NCBI GenBank assembly: GCA_030652475.1
Contig: JAUSAO010000078.1
Span: 1 to 54,698 of the forward strand
Direction: 5' to 3'
From: Gallionella sp.
GTDB taxonomy: Bacteria; Pseudomonadota; Gammaproteobacteria; Burkholderiales; Gallionellaceae
DNA length: 54,698 nucleotides
Shown here piece after piece: positions 44,735 to 53,819 of the stretch; positions within the stretch are counted from its first letter, which is position 1, and each line of letters starts with the position of its first letter. Made by a program: the position numbers and the translations under genes. The notes beneath the pieces were generated by a model. The model was not told the DNA's origin and did no database searches. It worked only from the letters and a program-made list of their open reading frames with translations.

Positions 44735-44757
44735 TTACCCACAAAATCTGTGGATAA
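44735..44757. promoter_or_regulatory. Pair of DnaA-box-like 9-mers
   Basis: TTACCCACA (44,735-44,743, one mismatch) and TGTGGATAA (44,749-44,757, the exact reverse complement of TTATCCACA) face each other 5 bp apart in the 275-bp gap between convergent genes. No dnaA or origin genes are near. It may be chance or a DnaA-titrating or regulatory site. Confidence 0.35.
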
Positions 44758-44919
44758 AGTTGTGGGCGCTTATGTGGGCTTGTGTGCTAATGCTATGTAA
44801 TTTAAGAGTTTTTTCATGTCTGCCTGTTTTTTGGGCGCGAATCTGTTTTTATGACAACAGGTTGTTAAAAGGGGTTGTCGGGGGTGAGGCTGCCTGTTAA
44901 GCGTTGCCTGCCTGAAAGG

Positions 44920-45819
44920 TTAAAAAGAGCTGTCCTGCCACACCCTGCCGATGCCGGCCAAGGCGCCGAAGAAAATGGTCAGATGTGCCCAGGCCCAGAG
45001 CAGGTAGCGGCGCGATAGTTTTTCAGGGGTAAGATTGCTGATCAGGAATAATTTGCCGTCGCGGGGCATGCCGATAATGTGCATGTCGGACAGTGCCCCG
45101 GCTTGTTGCTGCGTTATGGCCAGTTCGCGCTTGGCAGCTTGCCGGGCGAGCTGCCATTCGTCCATGCTCAGCTCTCCATCCTTGTTCAGGTCAAAACGTT
45201 GGCGCAAGGCCGGCATGTCTTTTTTCCATTTTGCCAGCAACTCGCCCAGCTCGGCGCGGCTAGCGGATTCGATCATGCCGCTCTGGGTGCGAAATTCCCC
45301 GATGACATAAATGTTGTCATGCCTGATCAGCTTCCACTCGGTGTAGCGATGAGCCCCTTCCTGCCAGCGATCACGGTGCTGTGTTGTTATTTCGGCTTGT
45401 TCAGGGTCGATCACGCATACGCCGCTGTCATCGCGCAACAGGAACGAATACTGACTCTCGCCGCTGTCCTCCGTGACCCATTTGTTTTTTGAGGTGCGTC
45501 GCTCGACTTTGTAGCGATACCACAGGCAGGGGAGTTGCCTCAGAGGGCTTAGCAAAGGCGGTTCGCCGAAGGGTTCGCCGCGCCCTGTCAGTTCTACATA
45601 GCCCTGGGCGGCGGAGGCGACTCTCGATGTGGGGGTGTCACGGATCGCGCGCAGCCTGTTCAGGGACGAGAGCCAGGCGAACACGCTGATTATTGCCATG
45701 AGTGCAAGGCAATACAGCCAGCTGCTGCGCGACTCCAGACGGATGCCGGCGATCAGCAGCAACAGCTGCGCGCCGGAGGTAATGAGCTGAACATAGCTGC
45801 GGCGCAGGGAAACCAGCAT
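44920..45819 (-). CDS. GIDE-domain membrane protein with an EF-hand
   Basis: A 299-residue inner-membrane protein with two N-terminal helices (about residues 12-55), a GIDE-like domain (GRGEPFGEPPLLSPLRQLPCLWYRYKVERR...SGVCVIDP) of the kind also found in the mitochondrial E3 ligase MUL1, an inserted EF-hand calcium loop DLNKDGELSMDEW near residues 209-221, and a C-terminal helix. It has no RING domain, so ligase activity is not expected. lemA lies 6 bp upstream in the same operon; LemA-GIDE pairs recur in bacteria but their function is unknown. Confidence 0.75.
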   Translation of the reverse strand: MLVSLRRSYVQLITSGAQLLLLIAGIRLESRSSWLYCLALMAIISVFAWLSSLNRLRAIRDTPTSRVASAAQGYVELTGRGEPFGEPPLLSPLRQLPCLWYRYKVERRTSKNKWVTEDSGESQYSFLLRDDSGVCVIDPEQAEITTQHRDRWQEGAHRYTEWKLIRHDNIYVIGEFRTQSGMIESASRAELGELLAKWKKDMPALRQRFDLNKDGELSMDEWQLARQAAKRELAITQQQAGALSDMHIIGMPRDGKLFLISNLTPEKLSRRYLLWAWAHLTIFFGALAGIGRVWQDSSF

Positions 45820-45825
45820 GGAGAA

Positions 45826-46392
45826 TTAACTGAACAGCGATTTCATGTCCACATCGGCTTTTTCGCTGGCGGAGAATTCCAGCAGCGGCTTGGCTTGATA
45901 ACGGAACATATTGGCGATCAGTGTGGCGGGAAACTGTTCGATGCCTACGTTGTAGATGTTGACCGATTCGTTGTACAGCTCGCGACGGTCTGCGATGCCA
46001 TTCTCCAGGCCGGTAATGCGTGTTTGCAACTGCATGAAGTTCTCATTGGTTTTAAGTTCCGGATAGGCTTCCGCGATAGCGAATATGCCGCCCAGTCCGG
46101 CGCGCAGCAACCCTTCCGCCTGTCCCAACGCGCCGATGTCCTGACGTTCGCGCGCGGATTGAACCTGCGAACGCGCTTCGATCACTTTTTGCAGCGTGCT
46201 CTGTTCGAATTCCTTGTATTGCTTGCACACTTCCACCAGCTTGGGCAGTTCGTCATGGCGCTGTTTGAGCAGCACGTCGATATTCGCCCATGCCTTGGAC
46301 ACCGCATGTTTGATGTTGACCAGATGGTTATACAGGCTGATGCCGTAGAAAATTACCGCGGCTACGAGGCCCAGAAAAATCAGTGTGCTCAT
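45826..46392 (-). CDS. lemA: LemA family protein
   Basis: A 188-residue protein with one N-terminal helix (LIFLGLVAAVIFYGISLYN) and a periplasmic or exposed helical bundle. Family landmarks: AWANIDVLLKQRHDELPKLVEV, ENFMQLQTRITGLENGIADRRELYNESVNIYNVGIEQFP and F-R-Y-Q-A-K-P. It is the middle gene of the SIMPL-LemA-GIDE group. The cellular role of LemA proteins is not known. Confidence 0.95.
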   Translation of the reverse strand: MSTLIFLGLVAAVIFYGISLYNHLVNIKHAVSKAWANIDVLLKQRHDELPKLVEVCKQYKEFEQSTLQKVIEARSQVQSARERQDIGALGQAEGLLRAGLGGIFAIAEAYPELKTNENFMQLQTRITGLENGIADRRELYNESVNIYNVGIEQFPATLIANMFRYQAKPLLEFSASEKADVDMKSLFS

Positions 46393-46419
46393 GAATGCCC
46401 CCTGTGCAAGGTTGAGAAG

Positions 46420-47100
46420 TTACTGCAACTCGATGGTGCCGTTGATCTGCGCCGTCAAGCGTGACTCGCCACCGGCAAACTCCGGCGCCGGGATCGTACT
46501 GTCTGACAGGGCGGAACTGCGCATCATCATTAGCTGTGGTGGCATGCCGCCGCCGCTGTTGATGGCGAAACGCACGATCTTGTAAGATTTTGCGCCGACT
46601 GCGGCCTGTATCGCTACGGCGCGGTTCTGAAAGGCTTTGATGGCTTCAGAGATCAGTTCATTCTCAATCTGGCTGCGGGTATCAGGTGCTATCATAAATT
46701 GCACGCTGCCCAATTGCAGCGTGGTTTGCAACTGCATGATCAGCTCGCCCGCCGCCTTGAAATCACGGCTCTCCAGTTGAATCTCGCCATGTCCGCGCCA
46801 GGCGCTGATCTGATTGTTTTTCCCGTAAACAGGATAGGTGCGCTGATTGCCGCTGCGGGTCTTGACGGTAGCGAACGAGGCGGACAGTCTGAGCGCACCG
46901 TTCAGGACGGTATTGAGTTGCTGCGCGACATGAGACGGCTGTTTGTCCTGAATATCCGCGCTCAGGCGGGTGACGAGCAGATCATTGGCGACTTCGCGCG
47001 CGGCTTCGACCTGGAAATCCACGCGGTTATAGGTTTCAGTTTCGGCATGGGCCGAAATACCGAAAGACAAAAAACTGCACAGCAAGACGATACGCAGCAT
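46420..47100 (-). CDS. SIMPL-domain (DUF541) secreted protein
   Basis: A 226-residue protein with a signal peptide (MLRIVLLCSFLSFGISAHA, cut near residue 19) and a SIMPL/DUF541 domain, as in E. coli YggE: FQVEAAREVANDLLVTRLSAD near the start, then IAPDTRSQIENELISEAIKAFQNRA and GAKSYKIVRFAINSGG. YggE-like proteins are linked to oxidative stress, but their molecular activity is unclear. It is first of three genes on this strand, 27 bp before lemA. Confidence 0.88.
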   Translation of the reverse strand: MLRIVLLCSFLSFGISAHAETETYNRVDFQVEAAREVANDLLVTRLSADIQDKQPSHVAQQLNTVLNGALRLSASFATVKTRSGNQRTYPVYGKNNQISAWRGHGEIQLESRDFKAAGELIMQLQTTLQLGSVQFMIAPDTRSQIENELISEAIKAFQNRAVAIQAAVGAKSYKIVRFAINSGGGMPPQLMMMRSSALSDSTIPAPEFAGGESRLTAQINGTIELQ

Positions 47101-47163
47101 GACTCCCTCCCGAGGTGAGTGCGTATGCTAAAACAAAAAACGCGCGTATTGTATTTTTCCTGG

Positions 47164-47919
47164 CTATATAACCAGTGTATTGTTCGCGCAGGTCTTGGCC
47201 TGTGCCAATCGCGTCAGCGTCGGCAGCAGGTTCAGGCCGGTTTCTTCCCTGAATGTTTCGGCATTTTCTTTCAAATCGTCCAGGTTAATGCTGACAGTCT
47301 CGCCATCGGCGGCAAAGGCAATGGTGTTGCCGCTCTCGCAGGAAGGGAACATCAGTGCGCGTTCGTCGAAGGCATCGAGAATATGCGTGAAGCCGCCCAG
47401 CACACCTTTGCAAAGACCGAGCAGATTGACCGCCATGATGCCCTGGTCGCTCAATATGCTGCGGCAGGCCTGATAGAAAGGCAGGCTGTTCAATTCGCCG
47501 GGGTGGGCGTGTTCGTTGAAACCATCCACCAGAATCAGGTCGAATTTTTTGTCTGTGCCGAGCACAAATTCCGCGCCGCAGCCGACCACCAGATGGATGC
47601 GTTTGTCATCTTCCGGCAGCTTGAAAAAATGTTTGGCAGCGGCAACCACGGCCGGTTCGATCTCGACGATGGTCAGATGCGCCAGCGGGCGGTAGCGATA
47701 AAGGAATTTGGTCAACGAGGCTGCGCCCAGACCAATCAGCAGTACTTTGCGCGGCCAGCGGGCCTCGTCGCGCAACAGCAACGAGGCCATCATTTCGCGG
47801 GTGTATTCCAGTTCCAGATTCCAAGGGCGGGCGATGCGCATCGCGCCTTGTACCCAGCTTGATCCGAAATGCAGATAGCGCACGCCGGCTTGTTCAGAGA
47901 TGTCTATGGGAGTAGTCAT
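47164..47919 (-). CDS. Spermidine-synthase-like methyltransferase-fold protein
   Basis: A 251-residue Rossmann-fold protein like the catalytic half of spermidine synthase. Motifs: VLLIGLGAASLTKFLYRYRP (nucleotide loop), LTIVEIEPAVVAAAKHFF, and FDLILVDGFNEHAHPGELNS. It lacks the N-terminal tetramerisation domain and the usual GGGDG loop, so a polyamine product is not assured. Such short SpeE-like proteins are common and mostly uncharacterised. Confidence 0.75.
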   Translation of the reverse strand: MTTPIDISEQAGVRYLHFGSSWVQGAMRIARPWNLELEYTREMMASLLLRDEARWPRKVLLIGLGAASLTKFLYRYRPLAHLTIVEIEPAVVAAAKHFFKLPEDDKRIHLVVGCGAEFVLGTDKKFDLILVDGFNEHAHPGELNSLPFYQACRSILSDQGIMAVNLLGLCKGVLGGFTHILDAFDERALMFPSCESGNTIAFAADGETVSINLDDLKENAETFREETGLNLLPTLTRLAQAKTCANNTLVI

Positions 47920-47929
47920 GATATTAAGG

Positions 47930-47995
47930 GTAGGGTGGGCACAGCGTGCCCACGTGGATGATGGGGATTGGGTGGGCAGAGTCTACCCACCCTAC
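47930..47995. repeat. 66-bp palindromic repeat with GTAGGGTGGG ends
   Basis: Perfect 10-bp terminal inverted repeats GTAGGGTGGG / CCCACCCTAC bound an element with an inner hairpin GTGGGCAC-AGC-GTGCCCAC (47,935-47,953) and a second GTGGG/CCCAC pair. Its right end provides the TAG stop of nnrD on the minus strand. Same family as 34,959-34,985. Confidence 0.85.
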
Positions 47996-48843
47996 GATTG
48001 GGATGTCCATATATTTAAAAGTCGTCGCGCCTGATCGGTGACTTCCGTTGCAGTCATACCGATAGCGGTTTGTTTCGCCAGTTCATCGCCTGCCGCACCG
48101 TGCAAATGGACTGCCAGCAGCAGCGCATCATCTGCGCTTAGTCCCTGGGCGATAAAGGCTGCGATCATGCCGGAGAGCACATCGCCCATGCCGGGGGTGC
48201 TCATGCCGGGATTGCCGGTGGTGTTCACGAACATTTGTCCGTCGCGGGTGATGCACAGGCTGTCGGCGCCTTTGAGTACCAGTGCACAGCCAAACATGAG
48301 CTTGAGTTTTTGCACGGATGCTGCGCGATCTGCCTGTACTTCTGCGCTGCTGCAATTTAACAATCGCGCGGCTTCGCCCGGATGCGGCGTGAGTACGGTT
48401 GCGCTGTTGCGTGCCCGCAGCACGGTGTGAAGATCGGGACGCAACGCGAGAATATTCAGCGCATCCGCATCCAGTACCAGCGCGGCCTCGCCGTGCAGCG
48501 CATCGTACAGCCGTTTTTGTGCGGACATGCCGCGCCCCATGCCGCAACCGATTGCCAGCACGGTGCAGGTGGGTAGTGGCTGTGCCGCTGATGCGTCATG
48601 AATCATCAGTTCCGGTTGCACAAAGTCCACCACCGGCGCATCGTCCGCCAGCAGGACGACATGCACGCAACCCGCGCCCAGCTTGAGCGCGGCACGCGCC
48701 GCCAGCAGTGCTGCGCCTGTCATGCCCGTCGCGCCGCCAATCACGCCAACCGTGCCAAAAATTCCCTTGTGGCTGTCGTGCGGGCGCGCGTTCAGCAGTC
48801 CGGTGACCTGCTGTTGCGTGATGACGGGAATCGGTGAGCTCAT
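47992..48843 (-). CDS. nnrD: ADP-dependent NAD(P)H-hydrate dehydratase
   Basis: A 283-residue YjeF C-terminal-type repair enzyme that restores hydrated NAD(P)H. Landmarks: KGIFGTVGVIGGATGMTGAA, VLAIGCGMGRG, LVLDADALNILA, TVLTPHPGEAARLL and NPGMSTPGMGDVLSGMIAAF. The ATG at 48,843 is chosen because the longer frame would add 57 residues unlike the family and run into the purL promoter. The N-terminal epimerase domain (NnrE) is absent. Its stop is within the GTAGGGTGGG repeat. Confidence 0.93.
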   Translation of the reverse strand: MSSPIPVITQQQVTGLLNARPHDSHKGIFGTVGVIGGATGMTGAALLAARAALKLGAGCVHVVLLADDAPVVDFVQPELMIHDASAAQPLPTCTVLAIGCGMGRGMSAQKRLYDALHGEAALVLDADALNILALRPDLHTVLRARNSATVLTPHPGEAARLLNCSSAEVQADRAASVQKLKLMFGCALVLKGADSLCITRDGQMFVNTTGNPGMSTPGMGDVLSGMIAAFIAQGLSADDALLLAVHLHGAAGDELAKQTAIGMTATEVTDQARRLLNIWTSQS

Positions 48844-48877
48844 GGTGTTCTCTGCGAATGTAAGTGGCAGGGCATAG

Positions 48878-48883
48878 TATAAT
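48878..48883 (+). promoter_or_regulatory. Probable -10 element of the purL promoter
   Basis: TATAAT, a consensus -10, 34 bp before the purL ATG and in the gap from the divergent nnrD. The -35 region is not recognisable. Confidence 0.5.
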
Positions 48884-48916
48884 CGCGTCCCGAATTTTAT
48901 TCTCACCGTCACCGTC

Positions 48917-51900
48917 ATGTTCAAAGTCTCTGTCGGCAGTTCAGCACTATCCGCTTTTCGTATGGAAAAATTACGCGTCGCCTTGAGCGCCGTCGCACCC
49001 GAGGTCGTTGTCATCGATGCGCGTCATTGCTATTTCAGCGCGTTACAAGGCGCGAAGCTGGACAAGGCGCAAGCCGGTCTTCTGGACAAGGTGCTGGGTC
49101 TGGGAAAGATGGCGGACGAACCCGCGGGTGAACGCGTACTGGTGGTGCCGCGTTTGGGCACAATTTCACCCTGGTCCACCAAGGCGACCGACATCGCGCA
49201 GCATTGCGGTTTGACCGGTGTGCAGCGCATCGAGCGCGGCGTGCAATATTACCTCGCGACCCGCAGCGGAAATGGACTGAATGATGCCGAACGCACGGCA
49301 GTGCTGCCGTTGTTGCATGACCGCATGACGGAGTCGGTGCTGGCTGGAATTGACGGTGCGGCGGAAAAAATATTCCGTCACGGTACGTCGCAACCGCTGG
49401 CAACGGTGGATGTATTGCAGGGAGGCTGCGAGGCACTCGCCGCTGCCAACCGCGAAATGGGACTGGCGCTGTCACAGGATGAGATCGAATATCTGGTGGA
49501 AAACTTCCGGAAGCTGAAACGCAATCCGACCGATGTCGAACTGATGATGTTCGCACAGGCCAACTCCGAGCATTGCCGCCACAAGATTTTCAACGCCGAC
49601 TGGGTGATCGACGGTGTAAAGCAGGAAAAATCCCTCTTCGCCATGATCCGCAACACCCACGAAAAGAGCCCGCGCGGCACGGTGGTGGCCTATTCCGACA
49701 ACTCCTCGATCATCGAGGGCTACAAGGTCAAACGCTTCTATCCGGGCGCGGGCGCAAAATACGGCTATAACGAGGACGACGCGCAGATCCTGATGAAGGT
49801 GGAGACCCACAACCACCCCACCGCGATTTCGCCCTTCCCCGGCGCAGCCACCGGCGCGGGCGGGGAAATCCGCGACGAAGGCGCAACCGGCCGCGGCTCC
49901 AGGCCGAAGGCCGGTCTCACCGGTTTTTCGGTGTCCAACCTGAATATTCCCGATTTTATCCAGCCATGGGAAAATTATGGCAACGCTGAAACTCCTCACC
50001 CCTCACCCCTCACCCCTCACTGCACTTATGGCAAACCCGGCCGTATTGCCTCTGCGCTCCAGATCATGCTCGAAGGGCCGATTGGCGGCGCGGCCTTCAA
50101 CAATGAATTCGGCCGCCCCAACCTGGCCGGCTATTTCCGCACCTACGAAGAACAGGTGGCCGGCGAGATGCGTGGCTATCACAAGCCGATCATGCTGGCC
50201 GGCGGCGTCGGCAACATCTCCGCGCGCCACGCGGAGAAGCACCAGATCTCGCCGGGTGCGCTGATCATCCAGCTCGGCGGCCCAGCCATGCTGATTGGCC
50301 TCGGCGGCGGTGCGGCATCGAGCATGGACACCGGCGCAAATGCCGAAAACCTCGACTTCGACTCGGTGCAACGCGGCAACCCGGAAATGCAGCGCCGCGC
50401 CCAGGAAGTGATCGACCGCTGCTGGCAACTGGGCGATGAAAACCCCATCATCTCGATCCACGACATCGGCGCGGGTGGGCTGTCCAACGCCCTGCCGGAG
50501 CTGGTCAACGACTCCAAACGCGGCGGAATCTTCAAGCTGCGCGCCATTCGTAACGAAGAGCCGGGCATGTCGCCGATGCAGATCTGGAGCAACGAGGCGC
50601 AGGAGCGCTACGTGCTCGCCGTCAAGCCGGAGGATTTCCCGCAGTTCGAAGCGATCTGCCAGCGCGAGCGCTGCCTCTACGCGGTGGTCGGCGAGGCCAC
50701 CGCCGAACAGCGGCTGATACTCGAAGACAGCTATTTCAACAACAAGCCGATCGACATGGACCTGTCGGTGCTGCTCGGCAAGCCGCCGAAGATGACGCGC
50801 AATGTGGCGCACCTGGCCCGGGAATTGCCCGCTTTCGAGACGGACGGGATCGACCTCAACGAGGCGGCGCTGCACGTGCTGCGCCTGCCGGCAGTGGCGG
50901 ACAAGACCTTCCTGATCGCCATCGGCGACCGCACCGTCGGCGGTATGACCGCCCGCGACCAGTTCGTCGGGCCGTGGCAAATCCCGGTGGCGGATGTGGC
51001 AGTGACTCTGGCAGGGTTCGAGGAATACCGCGGTGAAGCCTTTGCCATGGGCGAACGCACGCCGCTGGCGCTGATCGATCCGGCCGCCTCAGGCCGCATG
51101 GCAATCGGCGAGGCCATCACCAATATTGCTGCGGCGCGAATTGCCGAGATCGGCGACATCAAGCTGTCCGCCAACTGGATGGCCCCGGCTGGCCACCCCG
51201 GCGAGGACGCCGCGCTCTATGACACGGTGCGCGCGGTCGGCATGGAGCTGTGCCCGGAACTAGGCATCAGCATCCCGGTGGGCAAGGATTCGATGTCGAT
51301 GAAGACGGTGTGGGAGGAGGGCGGCCAGAGGAAGGAAGTCACCGCGCCGCTGTCGCTGATCATTTCCGCCTTCGCCCCCTGCATTGATGCGCGCCAGACC
51401 CTGACGCCCCAATTGCGCACCGATGCCGGCGATACCGATCTGATCCTGATCGATCTCGGCCAAGGCAAAAACCGGCTGAGTGGCTCGGCGCTGGCGCAGG
51501 TTTACAAGCAAACCGGCAACGATGCGCCCGATGTGGAGAGCGCCGCCCAGCTCAAGGGGTTTTTCGGTACGGTGCAGCGTCTCAATGCGGATGGGCGCAT
51601 CCTTGCCTATCATGACCGTTCCGATGGCGGGTTGTTTGCCACCCTGTGCGAGATGATGTTCGCCGGGCATTGCGGCGTGACGGTCGAATTGGACGAATTG
51701 TGCATCGAGCGCATCTTCGGCGTGCTGTTCAACGAGGAGCTGGGCGCGGTGCTGCAGGTGAAGCGCTGCGATACGGCAGCGGTGATGGGAGCGTTCTCTG
51801 CCGCCGGCCTGCGCGGCGAGCTGCACGTCATCGGCACGCTGAATCGGGACGACCGCCTGGTCATCCAACACTGCAACGAGGAAACCCTGTCCATGCCGCG

Positions 51901-52843
51901 CATCGAACTGCAGCGCGCCTGGTCGGAAACCACCAGCCGGATGCAGGTTTTACGCGACAACCCAGAGTGCGCACAGCAGGAATACGAGCGCGTTCTGGAT
52001 GCCGGCGACCCCGGCCTGCACGCGGCCTTGAGCTTCGATCTCAACGACAACGTCGCCGCACCATTCATTGCCAAAGGCAGCCGCCCGCGCATGGCGATCC
52101 TGCGCGAGCAGGGCGTCAACGGCCAGGTGGAAATGGCCGCCGCCTTCGACCGCGCCGGTTTCGAGGCGGTGGACGTGCACATGAGCGACGTCATCGAAGG
52201 CCGGGTTGCACTGAAGGATTTTCACGGCCTTGCCGCCTGCGGCGGCTTTTCCTTCGGCGACGTGCTTGGTGCCGGGGAGGGCTGGGCCAAGTCGATCCTG
52301 TTCAATGCCCGCGCACGTGACGAGTTCGAGGCATTCTTCCAGCGCAACGACACCTTCGCCCTGGGCGTTTGCAACGGCTGTCAGATGATGAGCAATCTTC
52401 ACTCCATCATCCCCGGCGCTTCAAGCTGGCCGCATTTCGTGCGCAACAAGTCGGAGCAGTTCGAGGCGCGCTTCGTCATGGTGGAAGTGACCGAGAGCCC
52501 GTCGCTGTTCCTAGACGGCATGGCCGGCAGCCGCATGCCGATCGTGGTGGCGCACGGCGAGGGCTACGCCGAATTCGGCAGTGAACAGCAGATGAACGCG
52601 GCCCAGGTGGCATTGCGCTACGTCGACAATCGCGGCCAGCCGACCGGAAATTATCCGGCCAACCCGAATAGCTCACCCCGGGGCATCACCGGCCTGACCA
52701 CGCCGGATGGGCGTTTCACCATCATGATGCCGCACCCCGAGCGAGTCTTCCGCGCCGTGCAGCATTCCTGGCACCCCGCGGAATGGCGCGAGGACGGGCC
52801 GTGGATGCGGATGTTCCGCAATGCGCGGAAGTGGGTGGGGTGA
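48917..52843 (+). CDS. purL: Phosphoribosylformylglycinamidine synthase
   Basis: A 1308-residue large-type PurL that converts FGAR to FGAM in purine synthesis. Order: N-terminal domain, linker, FGAM synthase domains with [40 protein letters not shown] and [10 protein letters not shown], a second repeat with [13 protein letters not shown] and [20 protein letters not shown], and a C-terminal class I glutaminase with LGVCNGCQM (nucleophile Cys) and [11 protein letters not shown]. Oddities: a 17-residue insertion between QPWENYG and YGKPGRIAS, made by a repeat-bearing insert, and a rise in GC within the gene from about 49,560. Both are treated as findings. The reading frame is intact. Confidence 0.97.
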   Translation: MFKVSVGSSALSAFRMEKLRVALSAVAPEVVVIDARHCYFSALQGAKLDKAQAGLLDKVLGLGKMADEPAGERVLVVPRLGTISPWSTKATDIAQHCGLTGVQRIERGVQYYLATRSGNGLNDAERTAVLPLLHDRMTESVLAGIDGAAEKIFRHGTSQPLATVDVLQGGCEALAAANREMGLALSQDEIEYLVENFRKLKRNPTDVELMMFAQANSEHCRHKIFNADWVIDGVKQEKSLFAMIRNTHEKSPRGTVVAYSDNSSIIEGYKVKRFYPGAGAKYGYNEDDAQILMKVETHNHPTAISPFPGAATGAGGEIRDEGATGRGSRPKAGLTGFSVSNLNIPDFIQPWENYGNAETPHPSPLTPHCTYGKPGRIASALQIMLEGPIGGAAFNNEFGRPNLAGYFRTYEEQVAGEMRGYHKPIMLAGGVGNISARHAEKHQISPGALIIQLGGPAMLIGLGGGAASSMDTGANAENLDFDSVQRGNPEMQRRAQEVIDRCWQLGDENPIISIHDIGAGGLSNALPELVNDSKRGGIFKLRAIRNEEPGMSPMQIWSNEAQERYVLAVKPEDFPQFEAICQRERCLYAVVGEATAEQRLILEDSYFNNKPIDMDLSVLLGKPPKMTRNVAHLARELPAFETDGIDLNEAALHVLRLPAVADKTFLIAIGDRTVGGMTARDQFVGPWQIPVADVAVTLAGFEEYRGEAFAMGERTPLALIDPAASGRMAIGEAITNIAAARIAEIGDIKLSANWMAPAGHPGEDAALYDTVRAVGMELCPELGISIPVGKDSMSMKTVWEEGGQRKEVTAPLSLIISAFAPCIDARQTLTPQLRTDAGDTDLILIDLGQGKNRLSGSALAQVYKQTGNDAPDVESAAQLKGFFGTVQRLNADGRILAYHDRSDGGLFATLCEMMFAGHCGVTVELDELCIERIFGVLFNEELGAVLQVKRCDTAAVMGAFSAAGLRGELHVIGTLNRDDRLVIQHCNEETLSMPRIELQRAWSETTSRMQVLRDNPECAQQEYERVLDAGDPGLHAALSFDLNDNVAAPFIAKGSRPRMAILREQGVNGQVEMAAAFDRAGFEAVDVHMSDVIEGRVALKDFHGLAACGGFSFGDVLGAGEGWAKSILFNARARDEFEAFFQRNDTFALGVCNGCQMMSNLHSIIPGASSWPHFVRNKSEQFEARFVMVEVTESPSLFLDGMAGSRMPIVVAHGEGYAEFGSEQQMNAAQVALRYVDNRGQPTGNYPANPNSSPRGITGLTTPDGRFTIMMPHPERVFRAVQHSWHPAEWREDGPWMRMFRNARKWVG
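49975..50034 (+). repeat. Heptanucleotide-bearing insertion inside purL with 9-bp direct repeats
   Basis: TTATGGCAA occurs at 49,975-49,983 and again at 50,026-50,034, enclosing 42 bp that hold four CCTCACC-type units (49,994-50,021). The net addition is 51 bp (17 codons), so the frame is kept. Other PurL proteins pass directly from QPWE to a (Y/F)GKP motif here. Confidence 0.8.
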
Positions 52844-52860
52844 TTTTCTGCCAATTCTGA

Positions 52861-52895
52861 AATGAACAAGGGCGCCAGTGGCGCCCTTGTTCATT
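52861..52895. terminator. Bidirectional hairpin terminator between convergent purL and parvulin gene
   Basis: A perfect 17-bp inverted repeat (52,861-52,877 with 52,879-52,895) whose core is AACAAGGGCGCC / GGCGCCCTTGTT with a 3-bp loop. T-tracts are short, but the position between two convergent genes fits a shared terminator. Confidence 0.75.
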
Positions 52896-52915
52896 ATTGC
52901 GGGTAGTTCGCTGCG

Positions 52916-53770
52916 CTACTTTTTATCGGCTGCCGTTTCTGCCGTTTCTTCAACCTTGGCCTTGGCGCGCAAATCGGAGATCATCTTGTCGATCTGCTGT
53001 TGCTGCGCGCGCTGGCGCAGGTTCTGTTTCACCTCGTCGAAGGGTGGCGCCTGCATCGTGCGCGAGTCCTCGAGCTTGATGATATGCCAGCCGAACTGGC
53101 TCTTCACCGGTTCGGTGGTGTACTGGCCTTTCTGCAATTTTGTCATGGCAGCGCTGAATTCCGGCACGAAATTGGCCGGGGCGGCCCATCCCAGATCGCC
53201 ACCCGTGGCCTTGGAGCCCGGGTCTTTCGATTTTTCGGCCAGTTTCTCGAATTTCTCGCCTTTTTTCAGCTTGGCAATGATGTCTTTTGCTTCGGTTTCC
53301 TTTTCCACCAGGATGTGGCGAGCATGGTATTCCTTGTCGCCCATCTGGGATTTGATTTTGTCGTATTCAGCTTTCAATACATCATCGCCGAGGGCGTTGT
53401 TCTTGATAAAGTCCTGCAGGTAAGCGCGGATCAGTATGGTTTGCCGTGCGAGGTCGATCTGGGTGTTCACGTCGGCCAACTTGTCCATGCCTTTCTTGAT
53501 TGCTTCCTGGGCGACGATTTCCTCAATAATCAGCTTTTCACGCAGGTTTTTCCGCGTTTCTGGGGAATCCGGTTGGCCCTGCTGCTGGGATTGCTGGAGC
53601 AGGAAGTTGAAGCGCGCCTGGCTGATTGGGGCGCCATTAACCGTGGCGATGGCGGCCGTGCTGCCGGCAGGTGCCGCGGTGGGTTTGTTGCCATCCTGAG
53701 CGTTGCACGAAGCGAGGGTGAGCATGCTGCCGATGGAGGCTGCAAGAATTCGGGATTTGTATGAAAACAT
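52916..53770 (-). CDS. Periplasmic lipoprotein parvulin-type peptidyl-prolyl isomerase
   Basis: About 284 residues from the ATG at 53,770 (AAGGA 8 bp upstream). The signal ends in the lipobox LASC, so the mature protein is a lipoprotein starting at about Cys22. It has a SurA/PrsA-like N-terminal helical chaperone domain (GAPISQARFNFLLQQSQQQGQ) and a parvulin domain: EYHARHILVEKETEAKDII, FEKLAEKSKDPGSKATGGDLGW, FVPEFSAAM and SQFGWHIIKLED. It should help fold exported proteins. It resembles EpsD-type parvulins, but no such exopolysaccharide cluster is adjacent. Confidence 0.92.
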   Translation of the reverse strand: MFSYKSRILAASIGSMLTLASCNAQDGNKPTAAPAGSTAAIATVNGAPISQARFNFLLQQSQQQGQPDSPETRKNLREKLIIEEIVAQEAIKKGMDKLADVNTQIDLARQTILIRAYLQDFIKNNALGDDVLKAEYDKIKSQMGDKEYHARHILVEKETEAKDIIAKLKKGEKFEKLAEKSKDPGSKATGGDLGWAAPANFVPEFSAAMTKLQKGQYTTEPVKSQFGWHIIKLEDSRTMQAPPFDEVKQNLRQRAQQQQIDKMISDLRAKAKVEETAETAADKK

Positions 53771-53819
53771 CAATAACATCCTTTGGTTAAAAAAATTTGT
53801 AAGGTTGATTATAGTCTAT

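Noticed and set aside
44920..45819. Bacterial E3 ubiquitin ligase
   Set aside because: Only the GIDE region is shared with MUL1; there is no RING domain.
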